Part shown: positions 1-10,585 of the stretch, in pieces
Position numbering within the stretch: position 1 is the stretch's first letter
Layout of the letters: every line of letters begins with the position of its first letter
Origin: Cladocopium goreaui
Taxonomy: Eukaryota > Sar > Dinophyceae > Suessiales > Symbiodiniaceae
Direction of reading: 5' to 3'
Assembly (NCBI GenBank): GCA_947184155.2
Contig: CAMXCT020000525.1
Location: 62,001 to 126,000 of the forward strand
DNA length: 64,000 nucleotides
The notes under the pieces: generated by a model
Database searches by the model: none
The model's input: the letters and a program-made list of their open reading frames with translations, nothing else
What the model was told of the DNA's origin: nothing
Position numbers and translations under genes: made by a program

Positions 1-1040
1 GGTTGCAGGGTTCCAGGGTGCCAAGGTTCCAAGGTTTCAGGGTTTCACGGTCGCAGGGTTCCAAGGTTCCAGGGTTTCAGGGTTCCACGGTTCCGGGGTT
101 CCAGGGTTCCAGGGTTCCAGGGTTCCGGGTTCCAAGGTTTCAGGGTTCCAGGGTTCCAGGGATCAGGGTTCCAGGTTCCAGGGTACCAGGGTCCCACGGT
201 TGCAGGGTTCCAAGGTTTCCAGGGCTCCAAGGGTTCCAAGGGTTCCAAGGGTTCCAAGGGTTCCAAGGGTTCCAAGGGTTCCAAGGGTTCCAAGGGTTCC
301 AAGGGTTCCAAGGGTTCCAGGGTTTCAGGGTCCCAGCAGGGTGCCAGCAGGGTGCCAGCAGGGTGCCAGGTGTGCAGGGTTGCACGGTTCCAAGGTTCCA
401 GGGTTCCAAGGTTGCAGGGTTCCAGAATCCTTGAGGGTTCCAGGGTGCCAAGGTTCCAAGGTTTCAGGGTTCCACGGTCGCAGGGTTCCAAACCTTGGAA
501 CCCCGGAACCCTGGAACCCTGGAAAATCTGGAATCCTGGAAAATCTGGAACCTTGGAACCCTGGAACCCTGGAACCCTGGAACCCTGAAACCTTGGAACC
601 CCGGAACCCTGGAACCCTGCAACCCTGGAACCCCGGAACCCTGGAACCCTGAAACCCTGGAATCTTGGAACCCTGCGACCGTGGAACCCTGAAACCTTGG
701 AACCTTGGCACCCTGGAACCCTCAAGGATTCTGGAACCCTGCAACCTTGGAACCTTGGAACCCTGCAACCCTGCACACCTGGAACCCTGCTGGGATCCTG
801 GAACCCTGAAACCCTGGAACCCTGGACCCTGGAACCCTGGAACCCTGAAACCTTGGAACCTGGAACCCTGGAACCCCGGAACCCTGGAACCCTGAAACCC
901 TGGAACCTTTCAGGGTTCCAGGGTTCCAAGGTTCCAGATTTTCCAGGATTCAAGATTTTCCAGGATTCCAAGGTTCCAAGGTTCCAGGGTTCCAGGGTTC
1001 CAGAGGGTTCCAAGGTTCCAGGGTTCCAGGGTTCCATTTC
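1..1040. repeat. Decameric GGTTCCAGGG minisatellite with internal strand switches
   Basis: The stretch is built of 10-bp units related to GGTTCCAGGG and GGTTCCAAGG, with a near-perfect run at about 228-318. The unit is read on the plus strand up to about 490, on the opposite strand from about 491 to 908, and on the plus strand again to about 1036. Positions 421-490 are an exact reverse complement of 666-735 (70 bp). The match extends outward to roughly 353 and 795 with one 10-nt unit missing. The long open frames here (G-F-Q/V-P and W-N-P-G-T-L-E-P repeats) come from a period without stops and are not genes. Confidence 0.95.
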
Positions 1041-1090
1041 GGATTTTGAAGGCTGCAAGTCCTCGCAAGCCAGCCCCAGCCCTAGAGATT

Positions 1091-2691
1091 GAAACCCAAC
1101 AGGCCCTGCTGTTGGGAATGACAGCCTTTAAAAATCAACCAAATTTCGCAAAAAAAAGGGGCCGATGAAATCAGGAATATAAATCAGGAAATTCAGGAAT
1201 CAATAGCATTTTGCAATGACAGTAGATAGTCGTTCCCGTTTTCTCAATTCGTAGCCCCAAATCCCCATGTTTCATCGCTGGAAAAAGTCGCCTACCATGA
1301 TGACCTTCTGCAACTGCAACTGATCCAAGATCTGTTTCAACACCTGGAGATCGATCCGCAATGGGAAAAAAGTGCATTGAAGACTTGATTGGATGTGTTT
1401 AATATTCATTATATGCGAACCATGGTGCTGGTATATAAAAAACATTAAAAAACCTACAAGTCACTGGGTGATTTTTTGGACTTTTGGGCAGTTTTCTTGG
1501 TTTTTGATATTCCAGCACCATGGTCTTCGCTTGATGGGGCTGGTGGAGTTTTGATCGGCGATTTGGCCCCGGATCCCCCAGCTGTGGAAAATGGCCCAGG
1601 TTATAGTTGATCTATGTTGATCTACCTATTAAAAGTGGTGATTTGACAATAGTTATATTAGTTTACCAGCCGCTCCCTCTGTGAATGGTTTTTCTTAACT
1701 CACTTCTGTTGCTTCTGAATGAACATCCACCATTCACTGGTCATGATAGCTGCTCTGCTCGAACTCTGAAACATGCCCTTTGGATCCTTTTGGATCCTTT
1801 TGGTGTTACCAGTGCACACAGTGCACAGATATAAAACAAAAATACCTAAGTCAAAGCAGCTCATCAAAAATACCTAAAACATGTCAACATGTCATAAATC
1901 CCTATGGCAAGAAGCTGACATCTTAACGCATGGCGGACCCTTGCGATCTCTCGCGTGTTTTCTGGTTGTCCAGCGAGTCTCGTTATCGTGAGCAGCCCTT
2001 TCAGAGTGTCTCCAGGCGCAGAAAATTGTGGAAACTGCATGCAGTTGGTGATGGCTTGACAGGCGCAAATTTGGATAACAACTGTATCACATTTGAGGCC
2101 GACAAAACTGGACTTCTTTACATTTTGAAATTCACCAGGTTTTTGGCAAGGTTGTCTTCACTGGTTGCAACATACTGTGCCTGAGGGTAAACCAGCTGCA
2201 GCATTTGAACTCTAATTTTTCACAAGGCTCGTTGAGCCTTTGGCAAGCGTTGCCTGTGTTTTTGTGGACGTTGGTTCTTGCAGTCAGTAGCTTTTAACAG
2301 TTGCACGGACCCCAAAATATAAGTAGGGCCGTTGGGTACACTTCAAGAAGGTCTATCACCGAAGATTCTATTTTCGAATTTTCTCATTAAACATCAGTAA
2401 ACATAAACCTCTCCCAGCAACCAGTTTACATCAAGCAGAACTTGGCCTGGCAACGCAGCCGCGTTGCCGAGTTTTCAGGTGAAACGGATCTACCATGGCA
2501 GTGATCTTGAACGGCAATCATCTGGCCGTTGCCCTTGCGCGAACCATGGGAACATATGGGAACCCGAGTGGAACTCGGAGTTACCCAATGCACAGATATC
2601 AACAGCGAACAAAATATCTGGTTGGTGGTTGAGCCCTACCCCTCTGAAAAATGATGGAGTGAGTTCGTCAGTTGGGATGATGACATTCCCA

Positions 2692-2723
<32 letters not shown>

Positions 2724-3422
2724 GTGAACAATTTTACCCTTGTTCTAGGTGTTGTCAAATGTAGTTTCGATACCTGCTTTGCTGGTTAACCGAGTCCCGT
2801 TATGGCGCGGCAGCGACAGCACGATTTGTTTTCCTTCAAGGGGCGCTTGAGCCACAAAGGGCGTTTGAATGTATGTTGATATGTGCATATGATACATGCA
2901 CCTAGCGCCTGGTTCCCTTTGACACCCCCCATGCCCGTGGTATTCTTCGAACCACGGACACGAGAGAGGGAACTTTTGAATTAGAATGTCTCTGCTACCT
3001 GAATTACGCCTATGTACATAAAACAAGCCATTCGGCTCCCCCTTCCCCACATACCCGAAGGGAATAATGGTTCAGGGTTCGCCTACTCTATGGCTGTCGA
3101 TGCATCGGCGCTTCGTCAAGCTGTACAACGCGAATTATTGCTAGCTAACATCTACTTTTCTACGTTGGCTAAGCTTGCCACTCACCCGTCGGGAGAAATG
3201 GGTCACTTCGCTACCAAAGATTTACGATGCTAACTAACGAATTCACGTGCACATTGCAGAATTTCGTGCAGATTGGGAATATCAAAAAGTCTTGAACCTA
3301 AGCGAATTAGTCTACTGCCTCGCTCAGAGTCCACTCAGTTGGTCTTTTCCTGATCATCTGTTTACAAAGACGATACACATCTTGTAGTCCAGTGACCATT
3401 TTGATGGACAGAGGTAATAAGT
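1091..3422. other. Non-coding stretch, no gene recognised
   Basis: No frame here shows a recognisable domain or gene-like structure. Visible items are short A runs, a duplicated GGATCCTTTT at about 1780-1800 and a TA microsatellite at about 2695-2718. A stretch at 2618-2700 resembles one at 35738-35815, on the far side of the copia-like element. The 3' long terminal repeat of that element would be expected here, but I could not match this region to the right flank well enough to call an LTR. Confidence 0.6.
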
Positions 3423-6400
3423 TCACTGCTCACGGCGGACTTTCTTCCATTGAGGTGCTGTTGGAGTTCTCTCCCATCCTGCCGCACGTTTCGGAGCAGC
3501 TTTCGGCGATGAAGGCTTTGCAGGCGGCGCCTTTGATGGTTCATGGGATTTCGGCATAGCCTTGCCCTTTGGTGCACTAGCCGATGAGGATGATGCTGAA
3601 CCAGTGCCTTCAGGTGTCTGTGAAGGTTGCGCAGGTGGTTTAGCAAACTTGGAAGCTGCAGTATGTCCAACCGCTTTGAATACTTCACTCACCACTTCGT
3701 CGCCAAGGGTTGGAGCCATCTTCGTTTTCATCTCGGTCTTTCCCCTCTGCGCCTCGGCCTCGGCCAGCTGAATAGCATAAGCCATCTTGCTGACAAAGTT
3801 TTGAGGTAAAGGAATGCCACATTGTTGGGCGGCAAAGAGCAGTTCTACTCTCTGTTCTTTCTCCCTCAGGCTCAGATATACCGAGAAAGCTGGGAGTTCG
3901 ATGCAGTTGGGGAAGCCGTGGCTCCCGGAGCGAAAGAAGGTGTATGACTCGTGCTCCGGAAAGGTTCCTTTGAGCAGTCGTCGAAGGAAGTTGCTGATGG
4001 TTACTCGCATCTCCTGTTTCCCTTGGGCATCGGCCTGCATTCGGTTCATTGGCATGAGGAAACCCAATGATTCGGGAGTGTACCCGGCGCAGACCAGAAA
4101 TTCCATCATCTTTTCATAGATCTCCAAATTCTTGATGACAGGCATCATCATGTTTCTTGGTCGTCCTGAGTACATCTTCTCTCCCTCTGACCAGGAGTTC
4201 CTTTTCCCTTTCTCCTGAAAGAGTTCATCCAATTCCAGCTTTGTCGGCCGCTTGAGGTTGCCGTCCGGGTCTTCGCCTGTGTAGGGGCAGAAGTCGTCCA
4301 GGTCCAGCCGGACTCGCCTGGTTTCCGTCATCATCACATGGTACTCCTCTGGGGTCATAGTGACTCTCTGGTTATAGTAGTGCCTGAACATTGTGATGAC
4401 CTTTGACATGACAGCATTGTCATACAAGTGAGCCGCGGCCTCGGAGACATCATTGTTGATAAGACCGTCTTCTGGCATACCCTTGCTGCCGCTCTCAAGA
4501 TTCTTGGTCCATGCTGGAAGTTTGTTAGAGGGCTCATCATCAGGTTCGACGTCCATTTCATCATCGTCTTCTTCAATGATTTCGTCTTCTTCCTGTTGAG
4601 CTTCCTCCTCCTGATCCATTTCCTCATCGTCGCCTTCATTGTAGTCGACCTCGTCAGGATTGAAGCCATAGTCATTGGATTCGGATACGTTTTCTTGTGC
4701 TTGATTGACCGTATCCTTGAACAATGACTCTTCTTGTCGACGAACTTCTTCATCGAGCTCTTTCTTTGTGGCCTCATCTTCATCGTCTTCAGGAGCTTGT
4801 AGCCGATATGGACGAATCCCGCAACTTTCAAGTTCTGTCCAGCAAACTAGACACACTGCTAGCTTTGTCGGCGTCTCATTGATACAGTGAGGACAATGGC
4901 GGCAACCTGAAGTTTGCACCCTTTTGCGTTCGACTATGTAGTCAATCAGCTTGATGCGGGCCAGGTATTGTTCTTGTCCGCCAGGCTCGATGAGGTTGTT
5001 CTTGAATTGGTTGACGATGTTCATGGCATCCATGGCAATCTCGTCAAACGGTTGGTCTTCGGCGTCGATGCACTGACTTGCAACCCTTAGGATGGACTCC
5101 TTGGTGGCTACCGTTCTTGATTTGATAGTTCCAGACCGGACTACCTGGTCGTCGCCCGAAGGGACGAACAACCGGAGCCATGTCTTGTTGTACTGATCCT
5201 TGGGGTCCTGAATCCATCCTCCTTTGATTGCTGAGAATGGGATGATCCTTGGTGAAACGATCTGTCCCGAGTCAGTTAGTCGACCGCCATATTCCACCAT
5301 CAAGGTCTCGGTCGGGATGAACAAGCATATGTAGTCACCCTTACGCGTATCAACGCTCTTCGTGATGGTCCATGATCTGTGATCCCATGGGACGTACGGG
5401 TTGAAGAACGTGAACATCCGATGACCTTCTCCAAGACCTCCTGGAATTAATCCTTGCCTCCAGATGCTTCGGAGGTTGGTCTTCTTGGTGATGTGGAAAC
5501 AAACCGGTAATGACAAAACAGTGTTGGGTGCGATTGGATGCGAAAGCAGCGAGGACAGCAATGAAACGTCGTCTCTTGAAGATCCTTCTTTGTGCCCCGT
5601 GGGAGCACGAACCGCCACTGGATAGAGCAGTAGACCTTCATCAGGGATGTGCGTATCCGCATCGACATTGTTGTCAATGCACGTCAGGCTGCGGCGATCA
5701 ATATCCTTGTTGATCCCAAATGCCAAAACTTGTTCACGCACACGACGTCCATACCTGGCACAGTGGAACATGATCTTGAAGAGCAATGTCATGCGAAAGT
5801 TCGCCTCATTGACATTCCATGCACTCTGATCATTTGCTCTTCCCTTTGGGGCAAGGAATACGTGTGGCCAGCGTGCATAATCGTGCCTCCAGATGGACTC
5901 ACATTTGAGCACTTCCTCGATGGGCACCCAGCCGGCGTCATCACAGGGCAGACTCTGCTGCTCTGATACCTTCCCCACATTGTGCCGTAGGATCCTGTTC
6001 AGTGAGGCACTCACCTTGTCCTCGTAGGTGTCAAGTCGGTTGCCAGTTTCGAAGCGGTAGTTGGCTGCGTATTCTACGCCGCCAAAGTAGGAGCAATTGA
6101 AGAAATGGGCCCCTGTGGTTGGGATGATTTTCAAGAAACCATCTTGCGGCGCCTCGACACGTCTGTAGAAGGTCTTCCTGATGTTGTTGTCAGAGTAGCT
6201 TGCCATGAAGTCTGGCACTGACCAAGTGTCACCTCCTCCTCTGACGATAGCGTCTCGGATCACTTCGTTGAGGTCAACAACGTTCTGTGGTCCCAGCTTT
6301 GTAACATCACGCCCTTCAATGCAAAATTTACCATACTCATCGAGGTCACCAACTTCAGACATAGTTCTGATGCTGTCATACCATTGGTGTTCGCTGAACC

Positions 6401-7436
6401 TCGGTTTTGTAGGTTCATCTGTTTGCCCCGACCCTTCAGTAGCACCTGAACCGTCCTTCTTGTGCTCAGGAGGCTCCATATCGACGTCATCAGATGTGGG
6501 ACTATCAGCCTCGAGCGAAGCTCGGACGGCCTTTAGCACTTTTCTGACTTCATCTCTCTTCTCATGTTCACATTCAAGATGGCCATGTTTGGTGCTACCA
6601 CAATACAAGCACACATTGACATCCTCAGAGACAGTGAAGAGTTTTCCCAACGCATCCAAAAGTTGTTGTCTCCCCGACATCTCTGAGTCCCTGACCACAT
6701 CAGTGGGATCGTTTGCTGGCTCATCAGCTTCCTCCTCCCCAGGGTGAGCCGAAGACTCGTCACCTGGCTTGGCATCGGCATCAGCGCCCATGCTGGCGTC
6801 ATCCCCTGTGATGTTGTTCTTCCTGCGATAATGAGAGAATACCTGATCCTTCTCCCATTCTGTGAGGCAGCTGAAATTGGCCAGCGAGTCATATCCGGGG
6901 ATTGCATGGATGATCTTCATGACCCTCTCGGCTTCTGCGGTTTGCAGTGTGCAGTCGAAGGATCCCCGTCTCTTGTCATTGATGGTGCTTGAGGTTCTTG
7001 ATGTCGATGTGAACTGAGCCAATGCCTTTTCCAATCCATTGAGATATTCAGCTGGATCAACACTGGCATTGAAAACATCAACAACTCCTTTGGCCATATT
7101 GGCCACATCCAAGACACCAAGCCAGAATTCGATAATATCTCCAGTTTTCTCAGCAGATGCACGGGAGAATCCAAAGATCTCGTTCCTCTCCTTCACCTCG
7201 GGAACGGCGACCTTCTCGAAGAAGTCTTTGTATGCGACATTTCCGCAATCCTTTGTGACTCTGTAGATCAATAGCCACTTCTTCGCGACTTCATCAAAAA
7301 CTCTTTCGCGATAGATGCTGAATTGCTTGCCGCGTCCGTTCCGGAAAATTTCCAGAGCTTGCCTCTTCGAAATTCTGACTCCTCCCATGTGAGATAGAGA
7401 TTTCATCAAATGCTCCGACATACGCCAACGATGCAT
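3423..7436 (-). CDS. Copia polyprotein 3' part with CCHC knuckle and KptA/Tpt1-like RNA 2'-phosphotransferase domain
   Basis: Frame of 1,337 codons. A CX2CX4HX4C zinc knuckle of the Gag type lies at about 6580-6618. A KptA/Tpt1-like domain follows at about 6000-5215. It has an LRHN motif and a D-AGWVPIEEVL segment matching the N-terminal lobe, a VRAPTGH segment matching the family's R-A-x-x-G-H signature, and HITKKTNLRSIWRQGLIPGG matching the H-x-T...I...GL strand-helix. Known enzymes of this family remove the 2'-phosphate from spliced tRNA using NAD+. The family's key Arg and His positions appear retained. Downstream come a CX2CX2C...CX2C cluster (about 4915-4830), a long Asp/Glu-rich stretch (about 4780-4540) and a basic Ala/Pro/Ser/Lys-rich tail. 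The first about 45 codons overlap the preceding frame in another phase, so the ATG at 7436 is probably not a true start. The KptA call is strong; the substrate here is unknown. Confidence 0.75.
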   Translation of the reverse strand: MHRWRMSEHLMKSLSHMGGVRISKRQALEIFRNGRGKQFSIYRERVFDEVAKKWLLIYRVTKDCGNVAYKDFFEKVAVPEVKERNEIFGFSRASAEKTGDIIEFWLGVLDVANMAKGVVDVFNASVDPAEYLNGLEKALAQFTSTSRTSSTINDKRRGSFDCTLQTAEAERVMKIIHAIPGYDSLANFSCLTEWEKDQVFSHYRRKNNITGDDASMGADADAKPGDESSAHPGEEEADEPANDPTDVVRDSEMSGRQQLLDALGKLFTVSEDVNVCLYCGSTKHGHLECEHEKRDEVRKVLKAVRASLEADSPTSDDVDMEPPEHKKDGSGATEGSGQTDEPTKPRFSEHQWYDSIRTMSEVGDLDEYGKFCIEGRDVTKLGPQNVVDLNEVIRDAIVRGGGDTWSVPDFMASYSDNNIRKTFYRRVEAPQDGFLKIIPTTGAHFFNCSYFGGVEYAANYRFETGNRLDTYEDKVSASLNRILRHNVGKVSEQQSLPCDDAGWVPIEEVLKCESIWRHDYARWPHVFLAPKGRANDQSAWNVNEANFRMTLLFKIMFHCARYGRRVREQVLAFGINKDIDRRSLTCIDNNVDADTHIPDEGLLLYPVAVRAPTGHKEGSSRDDVSLLSSLLSHPIAPNTVLSLPVCFHITKKTNLRSIWRQGLIPGGLGEGHRMFTFFNPYVPWDHRSWTITKSVDTRKGDYICLFIPTETLMVEYGGRLTDSGQIVSPRIIPFSAIKGGWIQDPKDQYNKTWLRLFVPSGDDQVVRSGTIKSRTVATKESILRVASQCIDAEDQPFDEIAMDAMNIVNQFKNNLIEPGGQEQYLARIKLIDYIVERKRVQTSGCRHCPHCINETPTKLAVCLVCWTELESCGIRPYRLQAPEDDEDEATKKELDEEVRRQEESLFKDTVNQAQENVSESNDYGFNPDEVDYNEGDDEEMDQEEEAQQEEDEIIEEDDDEMDVEPDDEPSNKLPAWTKNLESGSKGMPEDGLINNDVSEAAAHLYDNAVMSKVITMFRHYYNQRVTMTPEEYHVMMTETRRVRLDLDDFCPYTGEDPDGNLKRPTKLELDELFQEKGKRNSWSEGEKMYSGRPRNMMMPVIKNLEIYEKMMEFLVCAGYTPESLGFLMPMNRMQADAQGKQEMRVTISNFLRRLLKGTFPEHESYTFFRSGSHGFPNCIELPAFSVYLSLREKEQRVELLFAAQQCGIPLPQNFVSKMAYAIQLAEAEAQRGKTEMKTKMAPTLGDEVVSEVFKAVGHTAASKFAKPPAQPSQTPEGTGSASSSSASAPKGKAMPKSHEPSKAPPAKPSSPKAAPKRAAGWERTPTAPQWKKVRREQ

Positions 7437-9090
7437 TTGAAATCAACGAAGACGCAGTAAATGTGAGCCAGGTTTGAAATCCTTGATTGATGTCGACAAT
7501 GTCAACACCAAGATCCTCGAATGCGACCTTCAATCTGGCCGCAAGGAGCAGGACGGACTTTCTGGCCTCCAATGTTGGAGCTGAACGCTTGTAGTGGTCC
7601 TGGGTATTGGCGGAGCAATTAATGCAATGGGACGGTCTCGACTGGCATGTCTCGATCTCATCCATCGTCACCGCATTTCTGCAGGTTCCGCATAAGATGT
7701 CGGAATTCTCCTTGTCGATGGTGAACCACATGCATCGATCGGAAACAACTGGTTCCAACTCATGGGTGCCTACTACTGGTTCGACCCAACTGGTCTTGAA
7801 CCTCTTGTCCTTTGTGAATCGGTTGACGGCGGTTCCAGGGCCTCGCTGGAAGATTGTTGTGTCATCATTTGCATAGTCACCTGGGGTCATCTCGCCACTG
7901 GCAATCCTGAACGCCTCAGTCGGTCCAGTCATATCCTCCAATACTTTGGTGTTGATGCCAGATTCATCGGGTTTGAACGCCCCCTCGTTGAGGACTGAAA
8001 CGTATTCCCGGTTCGTGGCACACATGAGGAATACTCTTTGGCGAAATAGGTTCTTCTCAATCACAGACCAAATTGCCGTCTTCCCCAAAGTCCCCTTCTT
8101 GGTCGTACTCAATATTGGATATTGTTTCCCAAATTGTGAATACATTGATCGCCACATTCTTTGGTCAGATGTCACCAAGATCCCTTGGAGCCTCATCTTC
8201 TCGATCAGCTCATCTGCGAGTCTTGACGTGACAGAGTCCATACCGTTGAACATGGAGTCATTGTTGATGGCGACCATCAGAGGTCGGGACGTAACTTGAT
8301 CAAGATCGAGCACCCCTTTGACAAACTTATTCTTGAAGTCGTTTTCAAGCATGACACAATGAGGTGGTTTTTGTGCATGTAGGAACTGCAATGACAACCA
8401 AAGGTGCACAGTTATCAAACCATCGTCGACGGTATCCGTGCTAAGGTACTGCTTGACTTTGTCAAGGGTGTCGAGGAATTGCTGAAGTGGTCGTTCTGCT
8501 TCGGAATCATGGATCTTGAATACTTCAACACTTTCCCATCCCATGTCAGCTAATCCCATTTGGATGCCATGCGTCCCACTTTGGGTTCCCACGCGGAACA
8601 TCAGGTCGGTGATAAGGATGGTAGTTCCAGCCCTGAAGTCACCTGCCAACATGTCGTGATCTCGTGGACCGTTTGGTGCTTCGATGATCCTGCAAGCAAG
8701 TGGGTTGGTGATCATCTTCTTGATGCGGCCCAAGTCAGATTGGTTGGCGACATTCACGTCGTGATGCCCTAGCATCATGAGCATTCCTGCAGTCGACAAA
8801 TAGCACCCTGTCCGCGTCAGCATGTACTTGCGGACGACGTGGCTGTAGCACCTCAGCCAGTCCTTCTCGGAGATGGTGGACGCGGTGTCCTCCGTCACGA
8901 CCGCCGGATTGCAGATCCCGAAGACCATGCAAGCATATGCGGTCACTCTCCTCAAATATTGTGCCCAAGGTGCTGAACCTGAAGTGCTGGCAGCTTGAGC
9001 TGCTGGGCCTTGGATGATTGATAGTAGGAAGTGATCCCGCTCGTCCATCCATGCCGATGTGATGAACTCTGAGTTCCTTTGATCGGGCAT
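7294..9090 (-). CDS. Copia polyprotein segment, unknown function (598 codons)
   Basis: Frame between the 357-codon frame upstream (overlap 8952-9090) and the KptA-bearing frame downstream (overlap 7294-7436), each in a different phase. The overlaps are best read as two frameshifts in one original frame, or less likely as programmed shifts. I recognise no catalytic domain. It has a CX2C...C...CX2C cluster near the C-terminal third (about 7700-7610). It has no membrane segment and looks globular and soluble. Its place after RNase H is outside any standard copia module. It could be a second Gag-like or envelope-substituting protein, but nothing in the residues decides this. Confidence 0.65.
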   Translation of the reverse strand: MPDQRNSEFITSAWMDERDHFLLSIIQGPAAQAASTSGSAPWAQYLRRVTAYACMVFGICNPAVVTEDTASTISEKDWLRCYSHVVRKYMLTRTGCYLSTAGMLMMLGHHDVNVANQSDLGRIKKMITNPLACRIIEAPNGPRDHDMLAGDFRAGTTILITDLMFRVGTQSGTHGIQMGLADMGWESVEVFKIHDSEAERPLQQFLDTLDKVKQYLSTDTVDDGLITVHLWLSLQFLHAQKPPHCVMLENDFKNKFVKGVLDLDQVTSRPLMVAINNDSMFNGMDSVTSRLADELIEKMRLQGILVTSDQRMWRSMYSQFGKQYPILSTTKKGTLGKTAIWSVIEKNLFRQRVFLMCATNREYVSVLNEGAFKPDESGINTKVLEDMTGPTEAFRIASGEMTPGDYANDDTTIFQRGPGTAVNRFTKDKRFKTSWVEPVVGTHELEPVVSDRCMWFTIDKENSDILCGTCRNAVTMDEIETCQSRPSHCINCSANTQDHYKRSAPTLEARKSVLLLAARLKVAFEDLGVDIVDINQGFQTWLTFTASSLISNASLAYVGAFDEISISHGRSQNFEEASSGNFPERTRQAIQHLSRKSF

Positions 9091-10025
9091 CGAGGATGTC
9101 CTGAAAAGATATCCGGTACCCGAGGAATCACCCAGTCCTTTCTCGCGGGAGGTGTAGATGGCCTTGCCTTCGATGGTGGTGCTTTTGGTGGTGGTGCACT
9201 CCCAGCTGCAGAGCTGGAACCATCGTGTCCACCGAAGGTGGAACCACTAGGCCCAGTCTGTTGTTGTTGCTGTTGTGCCCGCTGCGCATCGGCTTCCCTC
9301 TGTTGCTTGTCATTCATCATTCTGATAGGTGAAGGATCCCAACCTGGATGATCCGGTTGACTTGGAGGGTTTCTGCCGTCTTTCGGCATCAGCGGAATGT
9401 CCCAGCCATCGATGTGGGAGACCTCTGTGGCCCCTTGGCCCATCTGTGTGGTGGCAGTGGTCGTCACATAGTCGCGAATACAGGAAAATGTCCTGTTTCG
9501 TTTCTCCACCTCCTCGAACATGCCCTGATCGGCCCTCTCGATGTTGTAGCCCCCCAACTCCCATATGTCGTCGCGGAGGTCAATGGCCTGCTTCATTCTG
9601 ACCAGATCGGCTTTGATGATCCCGCTCAGGTGCGACATGGATTTGAAGTTTTCCAGTCGCGTCATCCACTCATGTAGCATCTTGGAGACCATGAGGATGG
9701 TTTGTAAATGGACGACGGCCGCCGTCCGCTCCAAGCTGAGATCATAGTTCATCGACATCCAGTCTTCCAGGACATTCTGGACGATGATGGTCTTACCCTG
9801 GCTGCTTGTCGCCCTGGCATTGTGGCGACGGAGCGCATAGCCTAAGCTGTAGCTCTCCTCGTACATGATGTTGACCAGGAATTTGATGCGGTCTTCAACT
9901 TCGTCCGGGGCAGGTGCCTCTCGTTGCATCACTTCAAATGACCATTTTTCCCACTTTCGACGGGCAATCTCCTCTGGGGTGGAATTAATTGGGGATTGTG
10001 TGCTGATTGTTGGTGCTTGCACCAA
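8952..10025 (-). CDS. Copia polyprotein segment with Gag-like character, 5' end replaced by TIR
   Basis: The first about 17 codons of this 357-codon frame lie inside the left terminal inverted repeat (10022-9974) and are not original. The true sequence starts at the TCCT duplication (9970-9973) and is the in-frame continuation of the frame ending near 23757. The body is a helical region rich in charged residues (about 9960-9450), followed by a Gln run (about 9258-9285) and a Pro/Ala/Ser-rich linker (about 9250-9130). This layout of helical domain, low-complexity linker and nearby zinc knuckle resembles Gag proteins; that is an inference. The frame shifts near 9085 into the next segment. Confidence 0.65.
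   Translation of the reverse strand: MVQAPTISTQSPINSTPEEIARRKWEKWSFEVMQREAPAPDEVEDRIKFLVNIMYEESYSLGYALRRHNARATSSQGKTIIVQNVLEDWMSMNYDLSLERTAAVVHLQTILMVSKMLHEWMTRLENFKSMSHLSGIIKADLVRMKQAIDLRDDIWELGGYNIERADQGMFEEVEKRNRTFSCIRDYVTTTATTQMGQGATEVSHIDGWDIPLMPKDGRNPPSQPDHPGWDPSPIRMMNDKQQREADAQRAQQQQQQTGPSGSTFGGHDGSSSAAGSAPPPKAPPSKARPSTPPARKDWVIPRVPDIFSGHPRCPIKGTQSSSHRHGWTSGITSYYQSSKAQQLKLPALQVQHLGHNI
9970..9973. other. Target site duplication TCCT, left
   Basis: TCCT directly precedes the left inverted repeat, and the same four bases follow the right inverted repeat at 23753-23756. Four identical bases could arise by chance (about 1 in 256), but keeping a single copy restores the interrupted reading frame, which supports a real duplication. 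Confidence 0.8.
9974..10022 (+). repeat. Left terminal inverted repeat, 49 bp
   Basis: Exact reverse complement of 23704-23752, with identity ending at 10022. Reading inward it starts CTGGGGTGG and ends GGTGCTTGCAC. Identity over all 49 bases suggests a recent insertion, or selection on the ends. Confidence 0.95.
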
Positions 10026-10585
10026 TCATACACATATCATGTTTTGTTTTTCTCCATTTTAATTTTCCAAACCAGCATGTACATTTAATCAAATAATAGA
10101 AAGCAATCTTATACATGTACATTTCAACATTAAAAAAACTAATGGCTACAAAGCTAGCTTGCAATATGATCGTATGTAGGTTGTAGATGTTTGTTTTTGT
10201 TTGTGCTTAAGTGCAGAGCCCCTCCCCGCTCTGCACGGTGGCGCCCTCCAACAAACTGCTATAACCAAGTAGCGGCGCCTCCCATTAGATTACTATCAGG
10301 AGGCAATGCCTTCCTTGACAGCTGCAGCAGGAGGCCTCATTGGCGGCCTGCCTTGCATGAAGCTATGCAATGCACACTGTGTTCCCAGGAGGGTTGTTGA
10401 AAAAGACCTCCTTGAGTTGCTGGTCGCGGAGCGGGCAAGCTTGCCCAACTCAAGCCCTTACAGGCATACGGCAATCAAACAACTCTTTTTGACAGCTCAA
10501 ACTTGCTGACCCTTCCAAAGATCTAGTCGTCTCTCAGCCATGTCAAAAAATCATGCCAAAGGCAGTGGCCACAGCAGCGTCAAGA
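10023..10585. other. Left subterminal region of the TIR element, no gene seen
   Basis: AT-rich up to about 10190, then mixed sequence. No supported reading frame. By position it may hold transposase-binding and 3' processing signals of the minus-strand genes, but no repeated motif stands out. Confidence 0.5.

Noticed and set aside
45-1058. Long open frames of up to 337 codons on both strands in the GGTTCC array
   Set aside because: They translate a stop-free decamer in several frames at once; no gene-like composition or domain.
1930-2184. 84-codon plus-strand frame
   Set aside because: No domain, no neighbouring exons, length expected by chance.
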